Source: Rhodospirillaceae bacterium
GTDB taxonomy: Bacteria > Pseudomonadota > Alphaproteobacteria > Thalassobaculales > Thalassobaculaceae
Assembly: GCA_018401495.1 (NCBI GenBank)
Contig: JAGYJX010000005.1
Location: 496,001-560,000 of the forward strand
Reading direction: 5' to 3'
Length of the DNA: 64,000 bases
The position numbers and the translations under genes are program-made. Within the stretch, counting starts at the first letter, position 1; each line of letters starts with the position of its first letter. The notes under the pieces are model-generated. The model did not search any database. It worked only from the letters and a program-made list of their open reading frames with translations, and was not told where the DNA came from. Shown piece by piece: positions 39,055 to 50,658 of the stretch.

Positions 39055-39984
39055 TCAGTTGATCGGCCGGGCCGCTTCCGGTGCCGGGGCGCTCGACGCC
39101 GGGCCGTCCGAGCGCGGAGTCCCGTCGATCGAGTTGAAGTACCGGAAGAAGTCACTGTTCGGCGACAGCACCATGGTGGTCGTGTCGGCGTCGGTGATGG
39201 CCGTGCGGTAGGCCTGCATCGAGCGGTAGAACGAGAAGAACTCGACGTCCTTGCCGAACGCGTCGGCGTAGATCTTGATCGCCTCGCCGTCGCCCTGGCC
39301 GCGCAGGGTCTCGGCCTGCTTCTGCGCCTCGGCGACGATGATCACGCGCTGCTTGTCGGCGTCGGCGCGGATCTTCTGCGCCTGCTCGAAGCCCTGGGCC
39401 CGGAACTCCCGGGCCTCACGCTCTCGCTCGGACTTCATCCGGTTGTAGGTGGTCTCCCGGATCGCGTCCGGGAAGTCGGCGCGCCGGACCCGGACCTCGA
39501 TGATCTCGATGCCGAGCCGGCCGGCCGACTCGTTCACGCTCGAGCGGATGTCCGACATGATCGAGACCCGCTTCTCCGACAGCACGTCGAACAGGGTGGC
39601 GCTGCCGAGCACGCGGCGCATGGTCGAGTTGATGATCGACGACAGCCGGGCCCGGGCGTCCCGCTCGGTCCGGACCGCCTGGTAGAACAGCAGCGGGTTG
39701 ATGATCCGGTAGCGGGCGTAGCTGTCGACGTCGAGGCGCTTCTGGTCGGCGAGGATCACCTGCTGGCGCGGCGGATCGACGTCGAGGGCCCGGCGCTCCA
39801 GGAACACCGTGTTCTCGATGAACGGGATCTTGGCGTGCAGGCCCGGGGACTGGATGTCCCGGCGGGGCTCGCCAAGCCGCAGGACCAGGGCCTGCTGGGT
39901 CTGCGACACGACGAACAGGGCGTTGACCGCGACGAAGCCGAGCGCGATCACGACGACGCCGATGACGGCGAGCGTGCGGTTCAT
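39055..39984 (-). CDS. hflC: HflC, modulator of FtsH protease
   Basis: A 309-residue SPFH/band-7 protein with an N-terminal membrane anchor (TLAVIGVVVIALGFVAVNAL) and the band-7 domain (QTQQALVLRLGEPRRDIQSP, YARYRIINPLLFYQAVR), followed by a long coiled coil (EREAREFRAQGFEQAQKIRA). The start is the ATG at 39984, overlapping the hflK stop (ATGA). HflC and HflK form a cage around FtsH in the inner membrane. A frameshift in hflK makes the two genes look fused, but they are not. Confidence 0.94.
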   Translation of the reverse strand: MNRTLAVIGVVVIALGFVAVNALFVVSQTQQALVLRLGEPRRDIQSPGLHAKIPFIENTVFLERRALDVDPPRQQVILADQKRLDVDSYARYRIINPLLFYQAVRTERDARARLSSIINSTMRRVLGSATLFDVLSEKRVSIMSDIRSSVNESAGRLGIEIIEVRVRRADFPDAIRETTYNRMKSEREREAREFRAQGFEQAQKIRADADKQRVIIVAEAQKQAETLRGQGDGEAIKIYADAFGKDVEFFSFYRSMQAYRTAITDADTTTMVLSPNSDFFRYFNSIDGTPRSDGPASSAPAPEAARPIN

Positions 39985-41160
39985 TGGGTGGCCCCCTGCT
40001 GCGCGCGGCCGTTCACCGGGGGATTGGGCCGCGTCACGCGTTTCTGGATCTCCGGCAACGGCAGATACGGCACCACCCCGTTGCCGCCGGCGCTGTCGTC
40101 GATGATCACCTTGTTGACGTTCTTCAGGACCTCCTCGAGGGTCTCGAGGTAGATGCGCTGCGACGTGACGTCCTTCGACTGGCGCGTAGGCCTGGTAGAC
40201 CGAGTCGAACCGGTTGGCGTCACCCTGCGCCCGGTTGACGACCTCCTGGCGGTAGGCGTCGGCCTCCTCGACGATCTGCGCCGACTCGCCTCGAGCCCTC
40301 GGCACCACGTCGTTGCGGTAGGCCTCGGCCTCGTTCTTCAGCCGCTCGAGGTCCTGGCGGGCACGGGTCACCTCGTTGAACGAGTCGATGACCTGCGCCG
40401 GCGGATCCACTTCCAGCAGCTGCACCTGGCGAACCTCGATGCCGGCCCCGTACTCGTCGACCAGACGCTGGATCTGGACCTGGGCGTCGCTCTCGATCGG
40501 TCCACGACGGTCGGTCAGGGCGTCCTGGATGCGGGTGCCGCCGATGATGTCGCGCATCACCGCCTCCGCCGCGACCTTGATGGTCTGGTCGGGATCGCGC
40601 AGCACGAACAGGTACTTGGCCGCGTCGGAGATGCGCCAGAACACCACGAAGTCGATGTCCACCAGGTTCTCGTCGCCGGTGATCATCTGGCTCTCTTCCG
40701 GGACGTCCCGGTTGGCGCCGGCGCGCGCCGACGCGTCGCCGACCGACCGGAAGCCGATCTCGACGCGGTTCTCAACGGTGACGTTCGGGAGATAGACCTC
40801 GCCAATCGGCGTCGGCCAGTTCCAGTGCAGGCCGGCATCCGTCGGCACGCCGGTGAAGCGGCCGAACACGAGTTCGACGCCCTGCTGGCTCGGCTGCACG
40901 CGATAGAAACCGCTGGCCCCCCAGATCAACACCAGGATCAGGACGCCGAGACCGATCAGCTTGGGTCCGCCGAACCCGCGCGGGAACATCCCGCGAAAGC
41001 GCTGCTGACTGCGGCGCAGCATGTCCTCGATGTCCTTGGGATTCGGTCCACCGCCACCGGGTCGACCCCAGGGGGAATTACCGCGCCCCCCGCCGGATCC
41101 ACCGGAACCACCGCCCCCCCATGGCCCTTGGCCACCGCCGCCCTGATCGCTCCACGGCAT
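39981..41160 (-). CDS. hflK: HflK, modulator of FtsH protease, one frameshift
   Basis: About 393 residues: a Gly/Pro-rich N-terminus (WSDQGGGGQGPWGGGGSGGS), a membrane segment (LIGLGVLILVLIWGASGFYR), the band-7 domain (GVELVFGRFTGVPTDAGLHW) and a coiled coil. After DSVYQAYA the frame changes (one extra base at about 40182). The correct C-terminus (QSKDVTSQRIYLETLEEVLK, ending GRAQQGATQ) stops at 39981. The span is 393 codons plus one base. It is the partner of HflC in the FtsH-HflKC complex and is divergent from mrp with 152 bp between. Confidence 0.92.
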
Positions 41161-41312
41161 ATCGTTGTCCTTTCATCCTCACCCTGACCACCGGGCGGAT
41201 TAGCATGCGGTCTGCGCGTTGCAAAGCAGACCCCGAGCCTCTATGTCCCGGCGGTCGAGGCTCCTGGCCCGTCGCTGTCGGGCATATCGTCGGATTCGTG
41301 GGGATTTCAAGC

Positions 41313-42464
41313 ATGGCAACGGTCTCTGAAGAGTCGGTCCGCGGGACGCTTGCCGGAGTCGTCGATCCCGGCGGCGCGGGGGCGCTCCCAGGCCTTGCCG
41401 TCATCTCCGGCCTGGTGATCAAGGACGGCAACGTCGGCTTCGCGCTCGAAGTCGATCCGGCTCGCGGGCCGAAGCTCGACGGGCTTCGCCGCGCCGCCGA
41501 GGCGGCGGTGCTCGCCATGGATGGGGTGACCTCGGTCACCGCGGTCCTGACCGCGCACCGCGCCGGTCAGTCCGGTGCCGCGCAAAAGGCCCCGGCGCAC
41601 GATCACGCCCACGGTCACGGCCAGGGCCGTGCCCAGGGTAGCGTGCCGGCCCGCCCCGACGTCGCCGGCATCCGCTCGATCGTGGCGGTCGCCTCGGGCA
41701 AGGGCGGGGTCGGCAAGTCCACGGTCGCCACCAACCTGGCGCTGGCCCTGGCGCTGCAGGGCCTGCGCGTCGGCCTGCTGGACGCCGACGTCTACGGGCC
41801 GTCGCTGCCGCGCATGATGAACATCCGCGACAAGCCGCAGACCAAGGACGGCAAGACCCTGATCCCGCTGGTCAACCACGGCATCAAGTGCATGTCGATC
41901 GGCTTCATGGTGGCCGAGGACACCCCGACGATCTGGCGTGGCCCGATGGTGATGAGCGCGCTGGAGCAGATGCTGCGCGACGTCGAATGGGGCGAACTCG
42001 ACATCCTGGTCGTCGACATGCCGCCGGGCACCGGCGACGCCCAGCTGACCATGGCGCAGCGCGTGCCGCTGGCCGGCGCGGTGATCGTCTCGACGCCGCA
42101 GGACATAGCCCTCCTGGACGCCCGCAAGGGCCTGAACATGTTCCGACGCGTCGATGTGCCGGTCATCGGCATCGTCGAGAACATGAGCTACTTCCTGTGC
42201 CCGCACTGCGGCGAGCGCAGCGAGATCTTCGGTCACGGCGGCGCCCGCGACGAAGCCGAGCGCCTGGGCGTGCCGTTCCTCGGCGAGATCCCGCTGCATC
42301 TGTCGATCCGGGTCGCCGGCGACGCCGGCACCCCGATCGTCGCCGCCGAGCCCGACAGCGCCAACGCGCTGGCCTTCGCGGCGGTCGCCGACCGGGTCTG
42401 GCAGGACGTTGCCAGGCGCATCGGCGAGGGCCGACGCCAGCCGCCCAGCATCGTGTTCGAGTGA
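41313..42464 (+). CDS. apbC: Mrp/ApbC iron-sulfur cluster carrier
   Basis: A 383-residue protein starting at the ATG at 41313. The N-terminal MIP18-like domain (residues 5-85) is joined by a His-rich linker (HDHAHGHGQ, near residues 95-105) to a P-loop ATPase with the deviant Walker A motif SGKGGVGKSTVATNLALALA, the VYGPSLP segment, the VDMPPGTGDAQLT motif and the cluster-binding CPHC (about residue 295). It transfers Fe-S clusters to target enzymes; the class I fumarase encoded nearby is one plausible client. It ends 5 bp from the convergent folA gene. Confidence 0.94.
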   Translation: MATVSEESVRGTLAGVVDPGGAGALPGLAVISGLVIKDGNVGFALEVDPARGPKLDGLRRAAEAAVLAMDGVTSVTAVLTAHRAGQSGAAQKAPAHDHAHGHGQGRAQGSVPARPDVAGIRSIVAVASGKGGVGKSTVATNLALALALQGLRVGLLDADVYGPSLPRMMNIRDKPQTKDGKTLIPLVNHGIKCMSIGFMVAEDTPTIWRGPMVMSALEQMLRDVEWGELDILVVDMPPGTGDAQLTMAQRVPLAGAVIVSTPQDIALLDARKGLNMFRRVDVPVIGIVENMSYFLCPHCGERSEIFGHGGARDEAERLGVPFLGEIPLHLSIRVAGDAGTPIVAAEPDSANALAFAAVADRVWQDVARRIGEGRRQPPSIVFE

Positions 42465-42469
42465 ACGCG

Positions 42470-42988
42470 TCAGCGTCCGGCGCGGGCGTAGTCGACGAAA
42501 ACGAAGGCCGGGCGCCCATCCGACGCCGGGTGCGGTTCCCGCGCGATCTCTCGCCATTCGGCCGGGTCGACCTCCGGAAACCGCGCATCGCCCTCCGGCG
42601 CCAGGTCGACCAGGGTCAGCCGGAGCCGGTCGGCCCGCGGCAGGGCCTGGGCGTAGATCTCGCCGCCTCCCGCGATCACGATCTCGTCAGTGGCGCCGCT
42701 GGCCGCCACGCTCAACGCCTCGTCCAGCGACCCCGCGGTCTCGACGCCCTCGGCCGTCCAGGCCGGATCCCGCGTCACCACGATCGTGCGCCGCCCGGGC
42801 AGCGCCCGGCCGATCGACTCGAAGGTCTTGCGGCCCATGATCATCGGCTTGCCGAGGGTGATCGCCTTGAAGCGCTTGAGGTCGTCCGGCAGCCGCCAGG
42901 GCAGGTCGCCGTCGACGCCGATGACGCGATTGCGGGCCAGGGCCGCAACCAGGACGATGGCCGGCGAAAGGTCGGGTGCGGGCGTCAT
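42470..42988 (-). CDS. folA: Dihydrofolate reductase
   Basis: A 172-residue enzyme starting at the ATG at 42988. Conserved blocks: IVLVAALARNRVIGVDGDLP (active-site loop), WRLPDDLKRFKAITLGKPMI with the catalytic Asp, MGRKTFESIGRALPGRRTIV and VIAGGGEIYAQALPRADRLR. It reduces dihydrofolate with NADPH and works with thymidylate synthase, whose gene lies 3.2 kb away on the same strand; the two are often adjacent, and here the TPR/glycosyltransferase-like genes separate them. Confidence 0.95.
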   Translation of the reverse strand: MTPAPDLSPAIVLVAALARNRVIGVDGDLPWRLPDDLKRFKAITLGKPMIMGRKTFESIGRALPGRRTIVVTRDPAWTAEGVETAGSLDEALSVAASGATDEIVIAGGGEIYAQALPRADRLRLTLVDLAPEGDARFPEVDPAEWREIAREPHPASDGRPAFVFVDYARAGR

Positions 42989-43033
42989 GCCGACACACTG
43001 GCACCGGCCGGAAGGAGTCGGCAAGGTGCCGGA

Positions 43034-44568
43034 ATGACCGATCGCCACAGGAAGGACATCGTCCGGGCCCGCCAACTGGCCGCCGGCGGCGACTCGGAAG
43101 CGGCGGTCGCGCTGCTGGACGAGTTGCTGGGCGCGTCGCCCGGCGATCCGGACCTGCTGTTCGCCCTTGGCGTGATCGCCCGATCCGCCGGCCTGCTCGA
43201 TGAAGCCGACAGGGCGTTCCGCGCCGTGCTCGAGCAGCGCCCCAACACCGTCGAGGCGGTGGTCAATCTTGCCGGCGTGCTGGTGGCGAAGGGCAACCCG
43301 GCGCCGGCGATCACAATCCTGCGGCGTGTTCATCTGGCGTCCCCGGCGCTGGCGCCGGCGGCCCTCGGGCTGGCGGGCCGCGCTGCTCGCCGTCGACGAT
43401 GTCGACGGCGCCCTCGCCGTCTACGACCAACTGCTCGGGGAGCGCCCCGACCTCGCCCAGGCGCACGCCAACCGCGCCGAGGCGTTGAACCGGATCGGAC
43501 GCTACGCCGAAGCGTTCGAGGCGATCGAGGCCGCCCACCGGATCACCCCCGACGATCCGCGCGTCGCCCTCAACCGGGCCTTCGCGCTGCTGGCGGCGGG
43601 CCGCCTGGACGAGGGATTCGCGGCCTACGAGGCTCGGCTGGCGCCGGCCCTGCCGTCGGCGCCGCTCCGCCGCAACCTGGTGATCCCGCGCTGGACCGGG
43701 GGTCCGCCGCCAGGCCTGCTGCTGGTCGCCGCCGAGCAGGGCCTCGGCGACGAGTTGCGCTTCGCCGCCTCGGTCGCCCGGCTGCTCGCGCTCGGCACCG
43801 GCGTGATCGTCGAGGTGGAGCCGCGGCTGGTCGGGCTGTTCCGGCGCAGCCTGCCGGGGGCCGCGGTCGTGCCCTACGACCGTCGCCGCAGCGGCGTCAG
43901 GCCGATCTTCGACTACGGCTGGCTGGCTGACGCCGGGCCTCGACCCGGACGCCTGGATCGACGCCGGCAGCCTGCCGCTCCGGCTCGGAGCTGCCGCGCA
44001 CCGAGCCGATCGCGCCGGGCGGGCTACCTGACGCCGGACCCCGACCGGGTGGCGGCGGTCCGCGACCGCCTGCGGGCCGGCGCGCCCGCCGTCCACCCTG
44101 GTCGGCATCGTCTGGGGCAGTTCCCGGCCAGGGCAGCGATCGAAGCCGCTACTACGCGCCGCTCGACGCCTGGGCACCGATCCTGGGCCTGCCGGGCTTT
44201 CGCTTCGTCGACCTTCAGTACACCGAGTCCGGAGCCGACCGGGCGGCCATCCGGGACCGCTTCGGCGTCGAGGTGACGGACGTCGACTTCCTCGACAAGC
44301 GCAACGACCTCGACGGCGCGGCGGCGCTGGCCGCCAGCCTCGACGCCGTGGTCGGCATGTCGAGTTCGGTCACGGTCCTGGCCGGCGCGGTCGGAACGCC
44401 CACCATCGAGATCCTGCGCGAGCGCGCCTGGCTGCCGAAGCTCGCCGGTCGCGACGGCTATCTCGGGCCGATCCGCCTGGTCGAAGCCGAGCCGCCGGGA
44501 CACTGGCCGCTGGTGATGCAGCGGGCGGCCGTCCTGCTCACAGGGCTGGCCGGCGGGGCTCCGGCTGA
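43034..44568 (+). CDS. TPR protein with C-terminal glycosyltransferase-9-like domain, several frameshifts
   Basis: The N-terminal part has TPR units (ARQLAAGGDSEAAVALLDEL, LLDEADRAFRAVLEQRPNTV, DVDGALAVYDQLLGERPDLA, AEAFEAIEAAHRITPDDPRV). The C-terminal part resembles family 9-type glycosyltransferase folds (LLLVAAEQGLGDELRFAASV, LDAVVGMSSSVTVLAGAVGT). Frame changes lie at about 43375 and 43925 and at least twice between 43990 and 44270; the exact stop is uncertain. The total of about 511 codons fits TPR-glycosyltransferase proteins common in magnetotactic and other Rhodospirillales. Substrate is unknown. It converges on a second gene of the same type. Confidence 0.65.
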
Positions 44569-44575
44569 CGGCGGA

Positions 44576-46154
44576 TCAGCCGCCGTCCACCGCCCGGCGC
44601 AGCCCGGTGATGGCGCGGGTCCAGCCGCCCTTGAGGTCCTGCCAGTACAGCCGGGCCGTCGGGTACCACGCGGTGCGGGCCCGCCCGGCGCCCCAGCGCG
44701 AATCCGCGCCGGCGTCCAGCAGGACCCGGGTGTCGGCTCCGCCGCCGGCCGACAGATGCGCCACCAGGGAATCGACGGTCACCACGACGTCGCAGGCCGC
44801 CGACCGCGCCATCAGGTCGTCGACGTCGTTGGGGTCCCAGTCCGGCTCGACGCGCATCCGGCTCGGAGGCCAGCGCGCGCTCGTCGTCGGTCATGCCGCG
44901 CTGCAACGCCACCAGGACCCGGCCCGGCGCCGACAGGGCATCCAGAAGCGGCGCCAGCGGCGCCGAGCGCCGTTCCATCTCGGCGTCGGGATGCCGCCAC
45001 GCCAGGCCGATCACCCGGGTCGGACCGCCGCTCGTCCACCGCGAGCGCCAACGTTCGGCCTTGGCTTCGTCCGCTTTCAGATACGCCTTCGTCACCGCCG
45101 AATGGCTGTTCCGATAGGCGGCGAGGCGGTGCGGCAGGCCGCCGAGCGCGCTCTGCCAGTGCAGGAACCGCCCGACCAGTTCGGGATCGGGAGGCGTGGT
45201 CCGGGGAACCACCTCGACCGCCGGGAACGAACGCTTGAACAGGCCGACGAGGCGCGGATCGCATTCCAGGATCAGCGGGTTCGGGTCCTGGGCCAGCAAC
45301 GCCGGGATCAGCGCCGGCGAAATGCGCCTCGTCGGCCGGCGTGCCCTCCCCCCAGACCAGGATCGAGGTGTCCGCAAGCGAACTGCCGTCCCAGTCGGGC
45401 GTCTCGAAGCTGCGCGGCTTGACCCCGATCCGGCGGTCGATGGCGTAGGCCGCGAACCGGGCCTCGTAGGCCGCCCATCCCTCCTGGCTGCGGCCGACCG
45501 CCAACAGGGCATGGGCCAGAACCGTCGTGGCCACCGGGTTGCCCTGCGAGACCTCGACCGCCCGCTCGCCGGCGGTGACCGCCTCCTCCGGCCGGCCGAG
45601 ACGCATGCAGACCTCGGCAAGCCCGGCCAGCCCGCGTCCGGAAGTCGGCAGGCCCTCCAGGGATCGCCGGTAGGCATCCTCGGCCTCCTCGATCCGCTCC
45701 AGCGCCATCAGGACATGGCCCATGGCCAGCCAGAGCGCGGGCGCGTCGGTGTGCCGGTTGAGCGCGCGGCGCACGTCGCCATAGGCGTCGTCGGCGCGGC
45801 GTCCGGCGAGCAGGGCCTCGGCCCGCTCCGGCCTGGGCCGCCGGCCACAGCGCCGAGGTCTCCGGGATCCGGTCCAGGCAGGTCAGCGCCTCCCGCACGG
45901 CGCGCGCCCGCCAGGCCACCCTGCCCATCAGCAGCAGCGCTTCAGGCGCGTCCGGTGCGATCCGCCAGGCCGCCTCGGCACGCTCCAGGGCGGCGTCGAG
46001 TCGGCCGAGTTCCAGAAGCAGGTCGGCGGCGCGGGCGCGGGCGGTGATCGGCGCGCCGTCGACGGCGCTGGTCGTAGGCCTCGACCGCCGCCCGCCGGTC
46101 GCCCTCACGGGCCAGCCGGTCACCCTCCGCCAGCGGATCTGCGCGAGGCGCCAC
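44576..46154 (-). CDS. TPR protein with C-terminal glycosyltransferase-9-like domain, several frameshifts
   Basis: The minus-strand counterpart of the previous gene, probably a distant paralogue. It has N-terminal TPRs (AADLLLELGRLDAALERAEA, MALERIEEAEDAYRRSLEGL, RLGRPEEAVTAGERAVEVSQ), then ILVWGEGTPADEAHF, ILECDPRLVGLFKRSFPAVE, and a C-terminal CDVVVTVDSLVAHLSAGGGA with the stop at 44576. At least five frame changes occur (for example about 46070, 45840, 45315 and 44860). The likely start is the GTG at 46154, just after thyA. About 526 codons. Role is unknown; possibly modification of a surface protein or polysaccharide. Confidence 0.6.
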
Positions 46155-46165
46155 GTCGGGCCCGA

Positions 46166-46960
46166 TCAGACCGCGACCGGGGCGGCGATGTGCGGGTGGG
46201 CCTGGTATCCCTCGACCCGGATGTCCTCGAAACGGAAGGCGAACAGATCGTCGACCTCGGGGTTCAGCCAGAGGCGGGGCAACGGCAGGGGTTGGCGGCC
46301 CAACTGCTCGCGAGCCTGCTCCAGATGGTTGAGGTAAAGGTGCGCGTCGCCGAAGGTGTGCACGAACTCCCCGACCCGGAGCCCGGTGACGTGGGCGATC
46401 ATGTGCGTCAGCAGCGCGTAGGACGCGATGTTGAAGGGCACGCCGAGGAACACGTCGGCGCTGCGCTGGTAGAGCTGGCAGGACAGCCTGCCGTCGGCCA
46501 CGTAGAACTGGAACAGGCAGTGGCAGGGTGCCAGCGCCATGGCCTCCAGCTCGCCGACGTTCCACGCCGACACGATCAACCGCCGCGAGTTCGGGTTGGA
46601 CCGCAGCTGCTCCAGCAGGACCGTGATCTGGTCGACGGTGTCGCCGCCGGCGGTCGCCCAGCTCCGCCACTGCTTGCCGTACACCGGCCCGAGGTCGCCG
46701 TCGGCCCCGGCCCACTCGTCCCAGATGCGGACGCCGCGCTCCTGCAGGTAGCGAACGTTGGTGTCGCCGGCCAGGAACCACAGCAGTTCGTGCACGATCG
46801 ACTTCAGGTGGAGCTTCTTGGTGGTCACCAGGGGAAAGCCCTCGGCGAGATCGAACCGCATCTGATGGCCGAAGACGCTGCGGGTTCCGGTGCCTGTCCG
46901 GTCGCCCTTGAGCGTGCCGGACGTCAGCACACGGTCCATCAGGTCAAGGTACTGACGCAT
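46166..46960 (-). CDS. thyA: Thymidylate synthase
   Basis: A 264-residue enzyme, the same length as the E. coli protein, starting at the ATG at 46960 with a GGAGG site. It shows [20 protein letters not shown], the catalytic cysteine in [34 protein letters not shown] and the C-terminal [15 protein letters not shown]. It methylates dUMP to dTMP using methylene-tetrahydrofolate, giving dihydrofolate that FolA recycles. The frame is intact. Confidence 0.97.
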   Translation of the reverse strand: MRQYLDLMDRVLTSGTLKGDRTGTGTRSVFGHQMRFDLAEGFPLVTTKKLHLKSIVHELLWFLAGDTNVRYLQERGVRIWDEWAGADGDLGPVYGKQWRSWATAGGDTVDQITVLLEQLRSNPNSRRLIVSAWNVGELEAMALAPCHCLFQFYVADGRLSCQLYQRSADVFLGVPFNIASYALLTHMIAHVTGLRVGEFVHTFGDAHLYLNHLEQAREQLGRQPLPLPRLWLNPEVDDLFAFRFEDIRVEGYQAHPHIAAPVAV

Positions 46961-47049
46961 TGCGATCCTCCGTCGAAACCAACCCATGATAGCCGAGTCG
47001 GCCGCGGTGAAACGCCCCTTTCGTTTGCGACGCGAAGCACCTATATATG

Positions 47050-47400
47050 TGGGCGTCGGCGACGGTCGACTATGGCGATAAACGGGCGACGGAATAAGCG
47101 TAGCGGACCCGGGGGCAGTACCCGGCGCCTCCACCAAATTCCTCCGGCCATGCCGGAGACCTTGGGGGCGAAACAGGATCGACGCGCGTGGTAAAGGCCG
47201 TCTTTTCGCTCGGTATGGTACCACCGTTATCGGGCTATAATGTAGTTGCGAATGACAACTATGCTGGGGAACTCCGCGCCGCTGCCTAAGCGGTAAGGAA
47301 CCCCGACCAATCCGTTGCGGTTAGCGTCGTAACGTGGGGCTCGCGGGCCGCCTAGCAACAGAAGGCCCGTACTTCCCTCGCCCGCCTCCGCAAAGTTTTG
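47050..47400 (+). ncRNA. ssrA: Two-piece (circularly permuted) tmRNA
   Basis: The order is acceptor piece, spacer, coding piece. The acceptor piece ends with a T-arm around CCGGGGGCAGTACCCGG and CGCCTCC-A-CCA (47126-47136). A 27-base spacer (47137-47163) folds as CTCCGGC-CAT-GCCGGAG. The coding piece begins GGGGGCG (47164-47170), which pairs with CGCCTCC to form the 7-bp acceptor stem, and carries GAAACAGGATCGACG. The tag frame is at 47248-47289. Permutation of this kind is characteristic of alphaproteobacteria. The outer ends are estimated; an AT-rich CTATATATG at 47041 may be the -10 region. tmRNA rescues stalled ribosomes and tags the product. Confidence 0.93.
47248..47289 (+). other. tmRNA proteolysis-tag reading frame
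   Basis: GCG to TAA encodes [19 protein letters not shown] is the common alphaproteobacterial tag start and the Ala-Ala end is the ClpX-recognised degron. The resume codon GCG follows TGTAGTT. Confidence 0.93.
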
Positions 47401-47460
47401 CCTTGAGACCCGCCGGTCGGTGGTGTTCATTGGCGGGACGTCCCGAGCCTATGAGAGCCA

Positions 47461-47937
47461 ATGGCGGAAGATCATTTCCGGTACGACCTGATGGTCGAGA
47501 ACGCCCTGCGCGGCGTCGTTCGCGACGCCCTGCGGCGCGCCGCGGAGCACGGCCTGCCGGGCAACCATCATTTCTACCTCACCTTCAAGACCCGGGCTCC
47601 CGGCGTCGAGATCCCGCACTACCTGGTCGAGCGCTATCCCGAAGAGATGACCATCGTCGTCCAGTTCCAGTACTGGAACCTGGAGGTCGAGGACCGTCGG
47701 TTCTCGGTGATGTTGAGTTTCAACGACGTCCGCGAGCGCCTCGTGGTGCCGTTCGAGGCGCTGAGCGGCTTCGCCGACCCGTCCGTTCAATTCGGCCTGC
47801 AGTTCCAGGACAACGCCTCGAGCAGTTCCGGCGACCCGGATCCCGAGCCGACGCCTCCGGACGGAGGCGGCGACGCCCCGGCCGACGGCGGCAGCGGCGA
47901 GGTCGTGTCGCTGGATCATTTCCGCAAGAAGAAATAA
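47461..47937 (+). CDS. sspB: ClpXP adaptor SspB (alphaproteobacterial type)
   Basis: A 158-residue protein. The folded domain ([80 protein letters not shown]) is followed by an acidic Pro/Gly-rich linker and a C-terminal [13 protein letters not shown], the ClpX-binding tail. It binds the ssrA tag and delivers tagged proteins to ClpXP. It lies just downstream of ssrA on the same strand, so tagging RNA and adaptor are neighbours here. Confidence 0.95.
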   Translation: MAEDHFRYDLMVENALRGVVRDALRRAAEHGLPGNHHFYLTFKTRAPGVEIPHYLVERYPEEMTIVVQFQYWNLEVEDRRFSVMLSFNDVRERLVVPFEALSGFADPSVQFGLQFQDNASSSSGDPDPEPTPPDGGGDAPADGGSGEVVSLDHFRKKK

Positions 47938-47992
47938 GGCCGGGCGGCACCCTGCCGGGCGCCGGTCCGCGAGCCAGGAGAGAGGACACCCG

Positions 47993-49603
<1,611 letters not shown>

Positions 49604-49627
49604 CGCCTGCCGGCCGGGCCAGAACCC

Positions 49628-50254
49628 TTGATCGACGACCTGCTGGTCGACGGGTCGGCGGACGCCGCGATCACCCTGGCGCTGGCGCACGGTGCGGGGG
49701 CGCCGATGGACAGCCCCTTCATGACCGCCATGGCGGCCCGGCTGGCCGATCGCGGTCACCGGGTCGTCCGGTTCGAATTCCCCTACATGGCGGCGCGTCG
49801 GCGTGACGGGCGCCGGCGCCCGCCCGACCGCCAGCCGTTGCTGATCGCGACCTGGCGGGCGGTGGTCGCGCAACTCGGAGGGGCGGAACGCGTCGTGATC
49901 GGCGGCAAGTCGATGGGCGGTCGAATGGCATCGCTGCTCGCCGCCGAGGATGGAGCCAGGGGCCTGGTCTGCCTCGGCTATCCGTTCCACCCGCCAGGCC
50001 GACCGGAGCGGCCCCGGGTCGCGCATCTCGCCGATCTGGGGGTACCCGCCCTGATCGTGCAGGGCACCCGCGACCCGTTCGGAACCGTCGCCGAGATCGC
50101 CGGGTACGAGCTATCGCCGTTGATCCGCACCGTCTGGATCGACGATGGCGATCACGACCTCAAACCCCGCAAGGCGAGCGGGCGCGGTCACGAGGAGACG
50201 CTCGACCAAGCGGCTGACGCGGTCGACACGTTCCTGCGAACGCGCTGCCTCTAG
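49628..50254 (+). CDS. Alpha/beta hydrolase, KANL3/Tex30 family
   Basis: A 208-residue hydrolase fold: LALAHGAGAPMDSPFMTAMA near the N-terminus, nucleophile elbow IGGKSMGGRMASLLAAE, acid LIVQGTRDPFGT and histidine WIDDGDHDLKPRKASGRGHE. The TEX30/KANL3-type family has no established bacterial substrate. The start used is TTG at 49628, for want of a better in-frame codon; a missed ATG through a sequence error is possible. It follows the fumarase gene by 24 bp. Confidence 0.75.
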   Translation: MIDDLLVDGSADAAITLALAHGAGAPMDSPFMTAMAARLADRGHRVVRFEFPYMAARRRDGRRRPPDRQPLLIATWRAVVAQLGGAERVVIGGKSMGGRMASLLAAEDGARGLVCLGYPFHPPGRPERPRVAHLADLGVPALIVQGTRDPFGTVAEIAGYELSPLIRTVWIDDGDHDLKPRKASGRGHEETLDQAADAVDTFLRTRCL

Positions 50255-50258
50255 CGGA

Positions 50259-50555
50259 TCAGCGGCTCAGGATCCGTCGAGCCTCATCCAGGCTGGAACC
50301 CGCCGCCCGCACTTCCGCGGCCGATATCAACGGGAAACCGGTGGTGGACTTGGCGAAGGCGGGCTTTGTCCGCAGCCACCCGTCGTCGCTCAGGGCCGGG
50401 CCGGCTTCGCGGGTCAGCACCCACGCCACCGCGCCGCCAACGGCGATCGGTCCGGCGACGACAACGAGAACAGCCAACGCGAACAGCGTTCTTCGCACCA
50501 CCACCCGCGCCGCGGACGGTTCCCATGACGATCCATCTATTGCCTGGATGCTCAC
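50259..50555 (-). CDS. Hypothetical single-pass membrane protein, 98 aa
   Basis: The GTG at 50555 has GGGGAG seven bases upstream, better than the TTG further up. One membrane segment at about residues 23-47 (TLFALAVLVVVAGPIAVGGA) is followed by a 50-residue hydrophilic part (SDDGWLRTKPAFAKSTTGFP). No family was recognised. It converges on the hydrolase gene with 4 bp between them and lies about 100 bp downstream of the DUF2336 gene. Confidence 0.5.
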   Translation of the reverse strand: MSIQAIDGSSWEPSAARVVVRRTLFALAVLVVVAGPIAVGGAVAWVLTREAGPALSDDGWLRTKPAFAKSTTGFPLISAAEVRAAGSSLDEARRILSR

Positions 50556-50658
50556 ATCGAGACTCCCCAGCTCGACGGTTGCAGAAAGCAATCCTAGAAA
50601 TCCTATCGCACTTCGTCAGTTATTTGAAGTCCCGTGCGAAAGTCGCCGCAAAGCCGCT

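Noticed and set aside
39055..41160. A single 701-residue HflK-HflC fusion protein
   Set aside because: It arises from one extra base near 40182. The true hflK end and hflC start overlap as ATGA at 39981-39984.
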